64,000 nt of DNA, from positions 1 through 64,000 of the forward strand of contig JAFEBA010000006.1 in the NCBI GenBank assembly GCA_018266105.1, read 5' to 3'. This document shows, one piece after another, positions 45,826 through 53,515 of the stretch. The notes under the pieces were generated by a model. That model saw only the letters and a program-made list of their open reading frames with translations. It was not told the DNA's origin and did no database searches. A program made the translations under genes and the position numbers. The stretch's first letter is position 1; each line of letters opens with the position of its first letter. The stretch comes from a bacterium (lineage in GTDB: Bacteria; Vulcanimicrobiota; Xenobia; Xenobiales; JADMJV01).

Positions 45826-46274
45826 CCGGGGGGGTGTGGGGGTCCCCCCCCACGTAAAAACAAGATCTAAAATTAGTCGTCGTCGTAGCTTGGGGGCAGG
45901 TTGAAATGGCCAGGCACCCAGCTTCCGTGCTCGGCACCCCGCTATGTTCTGGCCGTTTCAAGCTGTCCCCAATTCCAAGCGGGGGGCGGGGTGGAAAACC
46001 CCCAGCACCCCGCCCTCGAGTTCAGCACCCGTGTTGATTTGGGGTTTTACACGCCGTCCCCGGCCAATCTATCGCCCATGATCAATCTTTCCGCCCATGG
46101 CCATCTTCCGTGTACGTCATGACCAGACCCGCGCTTGAGCTCAGTGTTTGTCCTCGGGATCGTCAACCGCCTGGAGTTTCGGTCCCTGCCGGTCTAACTG
46201 TTGCCCGCCCAACGTCATGACTTGGCCGCTGAGTGCGGAGGGGAGCGCCACAGTTTCTCTCGAACTGCCAACGG
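45826..46274 (+). repeat. Upstream part of the repeated module, copy 2
   Basis: Matches the minus strand of 23,551-23,989, ahead of the small gene at 46,275. The best-conserved stretches are the C-run with ACGTAAAAA, GCGGGGGGCGGGGTGGAAAA and TTGATTTGGGGTTTTACACG. Indels between copies break reading frames, so a regulatory region or an RNA is more likely than a protein. Confidence 0.6.
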
Positions 46275-46502
46275 ATGGCGGAGATTGATGACGGACTTCC
46301 CGAATCGCAGATTGGACGGGCCCAGTGGCTGGCGGATGAGCTGGCCCTGTGCGGGCACGAGGACATCAGCGCCCTGGACCTTTTGGATGCGCTGGCCACC
46401 ATCGGCCTGAAGCTGGTGCCGGACACCGAAGGCGCCAGTAGCCACGAATACATGAGCGCACACAAGTCGGTGATCCGGTCACCGAAAGCCGACTTGAACT
46501 AA
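46275..46502 (+). CDS. Small protein family, copy 3
   Basis: A 75-residue product, MAEIDDGLPESQIGRAQW..., nearly identical to copy 1 and clearly related to copy 2. Starting at this ATG gives the same length as copy 2; an in-frame GTG at 46,233 would add 14 residues found also in copy 1. Acidic, soluble, predicted helical. Its stop overlaps the convergent gene by 4 nt. Function unknown. Confidence 0.7.
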   Translation: MAEIDDGLPESQIGRAQWLADELALCGHEDISALDLLDALATIGLKLVPDTEGASSHEYMSAHKSVIRSPKADLN

Positions 46503-47503
46503 TGTAGCCAGTTGCTCCGGCAAGGCCCCCAAGGTAGAGCCTTCTCGGACTCATCTTCCCAGGAATCAATTCTTCCGTTTTTCTCCAAGACTAGAAGGGG
46601 AGGAATGGTTTCGAGTAGCGGCATTCCCAAAAGGTCAGTGCAGGGAATCTTGCTCTTCAGCAAGCTCACCGGATCGCCAACCCTTGCTACAACCCGTGCG
46701 TCTAGGGTCAAGCTATCACCTTGCAGTTGATAGACCTGTTCCTCTGAGGTCACTGGGTCGGGCTTTTTGAGGAAAAGATGGCGCCTGCGACCGGTCCTGT
46801 TCGCTTCGGCTCTGGCCCAGATGCCAGCAGCGGCTTCTCTCGTCTCGGGATATTTGGAGGTCACCAGTTTTTCGATAAGCGGATGAACACGGGAAAAGTA
46901 GGTCTGTTCGTTGAGACCACTACAGGAACGGTCGCGGCTTTGATTGCGTAGAAAATATAGAGCTTTGCCTTGCGCACGCCCATTCTCGCCAGCCAAGGCC
47001 TCTTCAAGACCGCAAAGACTGGTCCAGCCCTGCTTGCGCGATGCCCACCATTCTCTAGCGTTTGTGGCGGCCGCGTGTCGCTCCGCTACTGTTCGCCGAT
47101 CGCCATCCCACTCGCTACCGAAACCGAAGTCTTGAAAAGTGATCCTCTCCAACATCCAACCGGCCCGAACCTCAGTCTCGTTCAGGCCGTAAAATACGTA
47201 GAGAAAACACGCACCTGGTCCGCCGTGGCCAGCATACATCACGCTACCGTCGGCGCCCAGTTGGCTTGTGGGTGTGATTGTTTCGTCCCTGTCCAAGAGT
47301 TGAACCAGACCTGGTATGGCTCTCTCCTCGAGTGCGCATAGAGACTCGCCAGCAGCCACCATCGAGGGAACGTCTGGGCTGCACAGTCGGGCGAGATCAT
47401 CGGACACTTCAGTCCATCCCGGACTGGCCAGCAATCCCCCGAGAAGTAATGCCTGCACGATAAATTTTGGCCAGCCCATTTGCGGAAGATTCTCCAACTT
47501 CAT
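46499..47503 (-). CDS. Predicted exported HEAT-like protein
   Basis: A 334-residue product with a signal-like N-terminus (FIVQALLLGGLLASPGW) and helical segments typical of HEAT repeats (LARLCSPDVPSMVAAGESLCALEERAIPGLVQLLDRD). The C-terminal ~80 residues are different (QLQGDSLTLDARVVARVGDPVSLLKSK), a possible beta domain. Not recognised beyond that. Similar in style to the proteins at 29,558 and 49,560. Confidence 0.6.
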   Translation of the reverse strand: MKLENLPQMGWPKFIVQALLLGGLLASPGWTEVSDDLARLCSPDVPSMVAAGESLCALEERAIPGLVQLLDRDETITPTSQLGADGSVMYAGHGGPGACFLYVFYGLNETEVRAGWMLERITFQDFGFGSEWDGDRRTVAERHAAATNAREWWASRKQGWTSLCGLEEALAGENGRAQGKALYFLRNQSRDRSCSGLNEQTYFSRVHPLIEKLVTSKYPETREAAAGIWARAEANRTGRRRHLFLKKPDPVTSEEQVYQLQGDSLTLDARVVARVGDPVSLLKSKIPCTDLLGMPLLETIPPLLVLEKNGRIDSWEDESEKALPWGPCRSNWLH

Positions 47504-47624
47504 TATCGGCGCCTGCGCGGTCTGTCAGAGGCTGGAAGTCTTTGAGTGGTGGTGCTCTGCTTGGCAGGCTCCGGCTTGCTACAGGGGCTTGTGCGACTGA
47601 CCATCGGCCCCCTGGTCCTGCAGG

Positions 47625-48332
47625 TCAAGCGTTGTCCGGTGTGCGCATCCGCTCTTCCAATTCCGCTTTGCTCCAGCTTTGCAGCTCTTCTGTCAATTTC
47701 TTGTCAGCGGGCGACATCATCGCCTCATTCAGAATCACCCCACCCTGGACTTTTCGGCCCTCGACCGCCAAAAGAGAGGCGAGAAGCGAGTCGAGAGTTG
47801 GTTTGGGCCCAGGGCCAAGATTGTAGTGGCCCGCCAGCGTCACCCGCCGCAGTGTGGTAACGTCTGCCACAGGCGACTGGCCTAACACGTAGACCTGCCT
47901 GTCGCTGCTTTCGGTGGTATCGGAAAGATGGCCGATGAGCACCGAGTAATATGGGCTCAATTTGCTGTCGCTTCCTTTGGCCAAGGTTGGGAAGGCAGCC
48001 ATCTCCTCGGCCGTGGTGGTCACCGGGTCCGGTCTTGGGTACTCCAGGACGACATAGTCCAGGCCGTTGCCCAGCTGTCCGCTGTGCCAGATGAATCCTT
48101 CGGCTGTCTCTGGATCAGGGTTGTGGCCACTCACGCTGCAAGCGAATACATAGAACATCGCTGCGGGTCGGCTGGCCTCAAGCCGCCATTTTTCGAAGTT
48201 CCCAGGCATTCCAAGTGACATCCTTGGGAAGACCTGGTAGGCACAGTGGTAAGTCAGGTCAAAAACATTGGACGGGCGCGATCTGCTTCTGCTCAGGCGC
48301 GTTCGGATCCAATTGACCAATCTGCCAATCAT
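47625..48332 (-). CDS. Hypothetical protein, 235 aa
   Basis: Not recognised. A basic N-terminus (RLVNWIRTRLSRSRSRPS) precedes a mixed domain with YVVLEYPRPDPVTTTAEEMAAFPTLAKGSDS and a C-terminal charged helix (SPADKKLTEELQSWSKAELEERMRT). No signal peptide. Its ATG overlaps the stop of the upstream gene as TAATG, so the two are coupled. Confidence 0.6.
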   Translation of the reverse strand: MIGRLVNWIRTRLSRSRSRPSNVFDLTYHCAYQVFPRMSLGMPGNFEKWRLEASRPAAMFYVFACSVSGHNPDPETAEGFIWHSGQLGNGLDYVVLEYPRPDPVTTTAEEMAAFPTLAKGSDSKLSPYYSVLIGHLSDTTESSDRQVYVLGQSPVADVTTLRRVTLAGHYNLGPGPKPTLDSLLASLLAVEGRKVQGGVILNEAMMSPADKKLTEELQSWSKAELEERMRTPDNA

Positions 48333-48970
48333 TAGTAGGGTTTCCCGCTTTTCCGAGCAGATTCATACTGCTCCATGCTGGCCCGAAGGAAATACTTGTC
48401 GGAAGCGTTCAATGGTTGCAGTCCGGGCAGTGGAGGAATGCGGCCGGCAAGCAGCTCGCCCTTAACGTAGAGCTTCTGCTGATAATACTCCTGGTCGTTG
48501 CGGGGATCTTGTCCGGCCTTCAGTAGTTCACGCTCCCAGGCTTCTTCCAGCAGCTCGACCTGCAAAGGCGGGGTTCTTCTCCCTCCTCGGGCAAGTGCAG
48601 CCAGAATGCTAGCAATCTGGCCAGGGGGCTTTCGGGAATATGGATAGGGATACCCCCGATCCCCAACTGCGCGGAGGCGAAGAAACAGACCTTTCCATAA
48701 TTGGCTGCGGATTCCGACTGGCAAGGGTAGGCATTCGAGATGATCACGACCCGTATGCCAGAAAGGCCCGGCTTGGTGAAGGTGAAGTTGAACGGGCGCC
48801 AGGACCTGAGTGCGTGTTCCAATTTCGCAGTCAAGTTCGGACACCCTGACCGCGATCGGCACCAACCGCTTTGCCTCGATGTGCTGCACTGGTTCCGACA
48901 AGATGCTCAAGACGTGAGCTGGCTTGAAACCTACAATCTGCCAACGCCAGGCCTCATCTATGTTTGTCAC
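48332..48970 (-). CDS. Hypothetical protein with two compensating frameshifts
   Basis: The open frame spans 212 codons from GTG 48970, but protein-like sequence switches frame in the middle. The N-terminus (SELDCEIGTRTQVLAP) continues more sensibly in another frame as FNFTFTKPGLSGIRVVIISNAYP...IPESPLARLLAFWLHLPEEGEEP, then returns as LQVELLEEAWERELLKAGQDP. One extra C in a CCC near 48,796 and one missing C in a CCCC near 48,567 would explain both shifts. Either sequencing error or an altered gene. Confidence 0.5.
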   Translation of the reverse strand: MTNIDEAWRWQIVGFKPAHVLSILSEPVQHIEAKRLVPIAVRVSELDCEIGTRTQVLAPVQLHLHQAGPFWHTGRDHLECLPLPVGIRSQLWKGLFLRLRAVGDRGYPYPYSRKPPGQIASILAALARGGRRTPPLQVELLEEAWERELLKAGQDPRNDQEYYQQKLYVKGELLAGRIPPLPGLQPLNASDKYFLRASMEQYESARKSGKPY

Positions 48971-49036
48971 GGAGCTGGCATTCGCCAGCTATTGATGCTA
49001 TTCCCCGGGCTCCTATCCCGTTCTCGGATTAAGGAT

Positions 49037-49450
49037 TCAGCCGTATCCGCCTGGTCGGCGGTCAGCGTCTGCGATACGCTTGCTTTCTAGACGTTGGGCA
49101 GAAGCGATCCGCTGAAAAATTGATAGGGGCTCAGGAAATGGGGTGAGTGCTCCCTCGATCATTCCATAGGCAAGTGTAAGCTGCTCGCTGAACGGAGGGG
49201 TTGCCCAATAGCTGTTTGGCGAGCCGGCTGGGATGAGCTGGAATCCAAGGTCCAGTATTAGCAATTCTCCTTCCTTGAGGGTCAACCCGATTTCTAGCAG
49301 GCGCTCAAGTTCATCGTAGCACTTCTCCCAAAATAATAGTTGGCCCAAAACTCGGAAGGAACTGAAGGATCTGCCCTCCTCAAACATTGCCACCAGCTTG
49401 TCCGCATCGCCACTCTGGAGTAAGCGTCTCATCACGGTGATTTTGTCCAA
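49037..49450 (-). CDS. Hypothetical helical protein, 137 aa
   Basis: Not recognised. Mostly helical (MDKITVMRRLLQSGDADKLVAMFEEGRSFSSFRVLGQLLFWEKCYDEL region), without signal peptide or membrane segment, in the style of a small ankyrin/TPR-like fold. It lies on the same strand as the neighbouring hypothetical genes. Confidence 0.5.
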   Translation of the reverse strand: MDKITVMRRLLQSGDADKLVAMFEEGRSFSSFRVLGQLLFWEKCYDELERLLEIGLTLKEGELLILDLGFQLIPAGSPNSYWATPPFSEQLTLAYGMIEGALTPFPEPLSIFQRIASAQRLESKRIADADRRPGGYG

Positions 49451-49559
49451 ACGTTCCCCTAACTACAAAGTCAGCATTCGGCAGCGGCTAGACAATTTAC
49501 TCCGAGTTTGCAAAGAAGAGGAAGCTCCCCTCCTTGGGTCTTATTCGGGGGATCCGAAT

Positions 49560-50903
49560 CTACGGAGTGTCCCAGTGCTGGTTGGCATCGTGAGGCCATT
49601 CGGCGGCTACCCAAGGTGGAGTGATGCCCTGGTCGCTCATCAGTTGGTAGACTTCATAGCGGCAGTTTGTACAGGGCGAAGTTTCGTAGACAAAGAGCAT
49701 TACCGTCAGCATCTCAGGCCAAGGATTGGACCGTAAGATGTCGACCAAGTTGCAAATGAGTCGATGATGCTCGTAATTGTCGGATGTGACTTTCAGGTGT
49801 CGCTCTAGAAGGCGGCTGTCGCCCGGCAACAGGTTGGATTTGAAAGACAGAATCTCGGATTGAAACCAATTCTTCGCCTGTAGTTGAGAGATTGCCCTGT
49901 CTCGAACCGCCGGGTGTCTTACTTCTGCCAAAGCGCGATTCGCTCGGAATCGCACCCATTGCTCCTGGTGGTCAGCCAGCTCAAGGAGCCTGCTGTCGTG
50001 CCGGGCGGACCTCGAAAGGGGTTTTTGCTCGAATACGGTCAACAGATGGCCCAGGCGATGAGGGTCGCCTTCTACCATTAGCGCTTCGGCGATTTCCCTC
50101 TGTTTAGCCCTGGTGGCCGCTTTGGCCCAGGCCTTCAATCCTTGAATATAGTATCGGGAGGTGCTCGAATGAATTTTTGCAAGCACCTCGCCGGCGGACA
50201 GGGCGGCGAATTCCTTGTTGGCTCTTTTCCAAGCACGCTCCCCCTCGCCTGGAATGGTTGCTGGCCGTTCGCCAGGCCAATGGGGGTCCAATTCTGAACA
50301 ACTAGCGAAGACGGAACGAGCGGCTCCCGAGCCCGCCCGGCTCTCGTACTGCGAGACGAAGCTCTGAAGTGTCGTTTTACGGTCGCCAAGCGTGGGACAG
50401 TGCAGAGCCTTCTGGCTAACCCATCGGAGTCCATCGGCACCATCCAAGTCGATAATCTCGTCGGCGGCCACAGTCTCGCCGTCGCGTGTGATTCGAAAGC
50501 CCCGGTAGAGTGCTTCGCGAGCGTCAGAATGGCCTCTGCGAGCTAAATGAAGACACAGGCCGCATTGCTGTGAGCGATCACGAGGGTTCCTGGTCTTTGG
50601 CAAGGTTTGCAGCAACATATGTGCGAGTTCCACCTCCTGCTCGGATGTCAGCAGTTGGACCAACCAGGGCGCTCGCTCCACCTCGCATTGAGTGTCGTAG
50701 ACGAGATTTTTCAGGCACGCGTGGAAGAGCAGCTCGCGGTGTTCTTCCAGCCCGTGGTTCAGAGAATGCAAGCGCAAACGACCTAAGCCCAGTCGCAATG
50801 AGCGCTTAACATCACTACTAGACAGAGGGAGGGAGTAAGGACGAATGTAGCGGCTTAGCAATAGGCCTTCACTCCGCCTGATATTCGCAGATGTCGTATG
50901 CAT
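49560..50903 (-). CDS. Hypothetical HEAT-repeat-like protein
   Basis: A 447-residue helical protein, with units such as RDSRLLELADHQEQWVRFRANRALAEVRHPAVRDRAISQLQ typical of HEAT repeats, and a Cys pair near the end (SPCTNCRYEVYQLM). No signal peptide is clear. The family is not recognised. Part of the run of unknown cargo at the right side of element B. Confidence 0.6.
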   Translation of the reverse strand: MHTTSANIRRSEGLLLSRYIRPYSLPLSSSDVKRSLRLGLGRLRLHSLNHGLEEHRELLFHACLKNLVYDTQCEVERAPWLVQLLTSEQEVELAHMLLQTLPKTRNPRDRSQQCGLCLHLARRGHSDAREALYRGFRITRDGETVAADEIIDLDGADGLRWVSQKALHCPTLGDRKTTLQSFVSQYESRAGSGAARSVFASCSELDPHWPGERPATIPGEGERAWKRANKEFAALSAGEVLAKIHSSTSRYYIQGLKAWAKAATRAKQREIAEALMVEGDPHRLGHLLTVFEQKPLSRSARHDSRLLELADHQEQWVRFRANRALAEVRHPAVRDRAISQLQAKNWFQSEILSFKSNLLPGDSRLLERHLKVTSDNYEHHRLICNLVDILRSNPWPEMLTVMLFVYETSPCTNCRYEVYQLMSDQGITPPWVAAEWPHDANQHWDTP

Positions 50904-51031
50904 CCCTGGACGACGCCGACCAGCACGCCGTGGGCCCTAGCCAGATCCTCCAGGCCATCCGCACGCACCGTGACTTTCCAGATTGGATTCTGCGCGGCTG
51001 GACAGCAGATGGCGGCCTGATGTTCGCGTGG

Positions 51032-51424
51032 TTACGGGGCTTCCGGTTGATGCACCTTTCCGTCGACGCGGAGTTCGATCACGACTCCGGTCGTTCCGTC
51101 CGATTGAAGGTGGCGGAAAATTCGTCCTCTCTTGAGGTCGATTTTCAGCCGGCCGGCGCTCGGCCAGGCCACTTCTGCCTTCTCGACGTGGTCGGCTACG
51201 ATGACCGGCTGGCTGTTAGTATCAGGGAGAATGGCTTGGCCCTTTGGCGCGATGAAAACTTGAGTGGGCGTGGCCACCGTGGCATCACTCCCGCGCTCTA
51301 CCACAATGGCGTCGAATTTGCCGCTGGGGTCTGTGCGTCGCAATTTCTCGTCGACCGGCATGGGTCCACAGCCGTAGAAAAAGGCGAGGCAAAGGACTTG
51401 CAAATATGCACTGCGCTTAGCCAT
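51032..51424 (-). CDS. Predicted lipoprotein
   Basis: A 130-residue product with a short signal and probable lipobox ending at C19 (LCLAFFYGCG). The mature part (SGKFDAIVVERGSDATVATPTQVFIAPKG ... VADHVEKAEVAWPSAGRLKID) resembles small beta-rich lipoprotein domains whose members I cannot name with certainty. Its ATG overlaps the macro-domain gene's stop by 8 nt, so it is coupled. The opposite-strand frame here is judged a shadow. Confidence 0.65.
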   Translation of the reverse strand: MAKRSAYLQVLCLAFFYGCGPMPVDEKLRRTDPSGKFDAIVVERGSDATVATPTQVFIAPKGQAILPDTNSQPVIVADHVEKAEVAWPSAGRLKIDLKRGRIFRHLQSDGTTGVVIELRVDGKVHQPEAP

Positions 51425-51920
51425 CGGCCAGGGCTGCCTGGTAGTGTGCCAGGTCTTGATCCTGAAAGCAGCAGAATGTTACGCGTTGGGGAATGGCGTT
51501 AGAGGCCATGAAGGCCCGGACTTCTTCGACTGCGATTCGCGCGGCCAGTTCGCCGGGGAATTCGTAGACTCCGGCGGCGATGCAGGGCAATGCGATGTGC
51601 GCAAGTTGGTGCTCTTGAGCGAGTTGTAGTGCGGCGCGGTAACAGGACCGAAGTACGCCTTCTTCGCCGTAGCCTCCACCTTCCCAGATGGGCCCGACAG
51701 TATGAATGATCTTCTGGACTTCAAGCCAGTGGGCGTTGGTGATGACGGCTTGACCAGGATTGCAAAGGCCGATTTTCATGCACTCTTGCAGTAGGCCGGG
51801 GCCGGCGGCGCGGTGGACGGCCTTGTCGACACCGCCGCCGCCCATCAGAGACTCATTGGCGGAGGTGACGATACCGTCGACCTTTAGCTGGGTAATGTCG
51901 CCTTGCACTACATCGACCAT
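51417..51920 (-). CDS. Macro-domain protein (ADP-ribose binding or hydrolysing)
   Basis: A 167-residue single macro domain: VVQGDITQLKVDGIVTSANESLMGGGGVDKAVHRAAG, then HTVGPIWEGGGYGEEGVLRSCYRAAL and ALPCIAAGVYEFPGE. N22 and D32 match catalytic positions of YmdB-type deacetylases, although the usual NAAN is TSAN here. It may remove ADP-ribose or O-acetyl-ADP-ribose, possibly countering ADP-ribosylation during phage conflict (inference). ATG at 51920 is chosen as the domain's natural start; an open frame extends to 52181. Confidence 0.85.
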   Translation of the reverse strand: MVDVVQGDITQLKVDGIVTSANESLMGGGGVDKAVHRAAGPGLLQECMKIGLCNPGQAVITNAHWLEVQKIIHTVGPIWEGGGYGEEGVLRSCYRAALQLAQEHQLAHIALPCIAAGVYEFPGELAARIAVEEVRAFMASNAIPQRVTFCCFQDQDLAHYQAALADG

Positions 51921-52212
51921 GGGTGGTTGATTCCCCGCCAAGCAGAGCGGCCCCCCCTGAGGTCGCTTAGTTCTCCCTGCCGCGTGGGGTGAGCCGGAAA
52001 CGGTAGGGTAGGCGGCGGAGCCTCGTCTGGAATTGAAGCCGCTTCTCGTATACCGACCCCCCTGCAGGTCGCTTCGTTCATAAAGTGTTCGATGATGGCA
52101 AAGCCAGGGCAAACCGTCGGCGCCTCGAGGAACCCAGTATTTACAAGCCTTCCACCACCTTTCGAAGCGGCAAATCGGCATAAAGCCTGGGCTAAAAGCT
52201 CTCGCTCTCGTG
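51921..52212. other. Non-coding stretch before the right end of element B
   Basis: No gene that I can support. It contains a short imperfect direct repeat, CCCCCCTG(A/CA)GGTCGCTT, at about 51,950 and 52,059. An open frame on the minus strand continues the macro-domain frame upstream but lacks conserved character. Confidence 0.4.
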
Positions 52213-52232
52213 TCGTGATCCGTTTCGTGATC
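52213..52232. repeat. Paired 8-bp direct repeats near the right end of element B
   Basis: tcgtgatc at 52,213-52,220 and 52,225-52,232, a 12-bp period, starting 120 bp before the attachment core. Spacing and word match the pair in element A (29,189), supporting a role as arm-type binding sites. Confidence 0.55.
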
Positions 52233-52273
52233 AGAGCGGGATTTTCGGCCTGGCCGACTCTTCCCCAGAAATG

Positions 52274-52301
52274 AAGAAAGCCCGTCGTTACGGGCTTTCT
52301 T
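52274..52301. terminator. Bidirectional hairpin at the right end of element B
   Basis: A 12-bp perfect stem (AAGAAAGCCCGT / ACGGGCTTTCTT) with a CGTT loop. Same place and fold as the hairpin at 29,251, but with several paired substitutions that keep the stem. On the minus strand it would terminate pfkA transcription now that the island has replaced the original downstream DNA. Confidence 0.8.
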
Positions 52302-52303
52302 TG

Positions 52304-52348
52304 TGGTCGGAGTGCACGGATTTGAACCGTGGGCCCCTAGTCCCCCAG
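52304..52348 (-). other. Right attachment site, tRNA-Pro(GGG) 3' half fused to the pfkA end
   Basis: Identical over 45 bp to 29,281-29,325. The left part reads on the minus strand as T-arm, acceptor and CCA of a tRNA-Pro. The core (52,333-52,348) is both the anticodon loop/stem of that tRNA and the last pfkA codons: CTG GGG GAC TAG encodes Leu-Gly-Asp-stop. Integration here therefore leaves the pfkA product unchanged. Confidence 0.75.
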
Positions 52349-53377
52349 ACAGGTGCCAAGAGAGCGAGCGGTTAGAACGGAATCGCAGTCCAGCGGCACC
52401 GTCTTCATATGGCGTGTGGCCTCTTCCAGCGGAAGGTATCGAACATTGGGCGGATCCAGCGCCACCATGTCCGCCCGTCGCCCTTCGGCCAGAGCCCGGA
52501 CGGCGGCCGCGCCGAAACGCAGCGAGTAGAGCCGGTCGCGGGCACTGGGCGTTCCCCCTCGCAACAGATGCCCCAGCACCACACTGCGCGTGTCTAACCC
52601 GGTGGCCTCACTGATGGCCGACACCAACCGCTGGGCCGCGCCACCCAGGCGGCCGGATTTCTCTTTGGAATAACTTTCGTTGATTGGATGAGCCCCCTCG
52701 GCGATCACCACCAGGGAGAAGCCTCGGTGGGACCTGCGCTCTTGCAGCTTGGCCAGCACGGACTCAAGCTTGTAAGGAATCTCCGGGATTAAAATCACAT
52801 CGGCCGTGCCGGCCAGGCCACTTTCTAAGGCGATCCAGCCCGCATAACGCCCCATCACCTCCACCACCATCACTCGACCGTGGGACTGAGCCGTCGAGTG
52901 CAGACGGTCGATGCATTGCGTGGCAAACTCTACGGCCGTGTCAAAACCAAAGGTGACCACCGTGCCGTCCAGGTCGTTGTCGATGGTCTTGGGAATTCCC
53001 ACCACCGGAAACCCGTGTTTGGCGATGCGTGAGGCGATGGCCATGGTGCCGTCGCCGCCGACCATCAGCAGGGCTTCTAGTTGATGAGCCCTAAGGTTCT
53101 CGACGATCTGGGCGGTGCAATCCACCGGCTCTAGCGGGTTGGCCTGGTTGGTGGTGCCCAGGATGGTGCCACCCAGAAAGGTGATTCCGCGCACTGAGTC
53201 CTGGTTGAGCGGAATCAGCGGCCCTTCCGGGTAGTCCTGGGGCACCATCAGGCTGCGCATCCCATCGCGTAAGCCCGAAATGGTCCAGCCCAGGCCAACC
53301 GCGCTCAGAACAGCCGAGCGGATCACGGCGTTCAGTCCGGGGGCATCGCCCCCTCCGGTCACAATGGCAATCTTCAT
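52337..53377 (-). CDS. pfkA: 6-phosphofructokinase
   Basis: Phosphorylates fructose-6-phosphate in glycolysis. The 346-residue protein has GGGDAPGLNAVIR at the N-terminus, GGDGT (107-111), PKTIDNDLDGT with catalytic D133, and EVMGRYAGWIALESGLA. Gly at the GGDG position suggests ATP as donor, while Lys130 in PKTIDND is the residue seen in PPi-type enzymes, placing it among mixed-type PFKs. ATG at 53377 fits the family start; an upstream in-frame start at 53413 is less likely. Its last four codons lie inside the island attachment core. Confidence 0.93.
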   Translation of the reverse strand: MKIAIVTGGGDAPGLNAVIRSAVLSAVGLGWTISGLRDGMRSLMVPQDYPEGPLIPLNQDSVRGITFLGGTILGTTNQANPLEPVDCTAQIVENLRAHQLEALLMVGGDGTMAIASRIAKHGFPVVGIPKTIDNDLDGTVVTFGFDTAVEFATQCIDRLHSTAQSHGRVMVVEVMGRYAGWIALESGLAGTADVILIPEIPYKLESVLAKLQERRSHRGFSLVVIAEGAHPINESYSKEKSGRLGGAAQRLVSAISEATGLDTRSVVLGHLLRGGTPSARDRLYSLRFGAAAVRALAEGRRADMVALDPPNVRYLPLEEATRHMKTVPLDCDSVLTARSLGTCLGD

Positions 53378-53515
53378 GCACCTTAAGTTGGGGCATCCTG
53401 GAGCAAAAGTCAATCTAGACCGATTGCAGCCGCCTGAGCCCCGGCCTGCCCATTTTCACCCAGTCTTCATTTTGGCTTGGGGTGCTTTTCATCCCGCTCG
53501 AGTAACCTCTGCAAG

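Larger units (their letters stand above)
29310..52348. mobile_element. Integrative element B with a kinase/HEPN cargo and a disrupted integrase
   Basis: Bounded by the cores at 29,310 and 52,333. It carries a kinase plus four HEPN-motif genes, a tyrosine integrase interrupted by an IS110-family element, an excisionase-like and a DprA-like gene, exported HEAT-like proteins and a macro-domain gene. Its right end repeats element A's end architecture. Because the integrase is split, element B is probably immobile now unless helped in trans. Confidence 0.65.

Noticed and set aside
50891..51502. Plus-strand 203-codon frame opposite the lipoprotein and macro-domain genes
   Set aside because: The minus strand has a lipobox, conserved-looking strands and an 8-nt coupling to the macro-domain gene; the plus frame lacks protein character after its first part.
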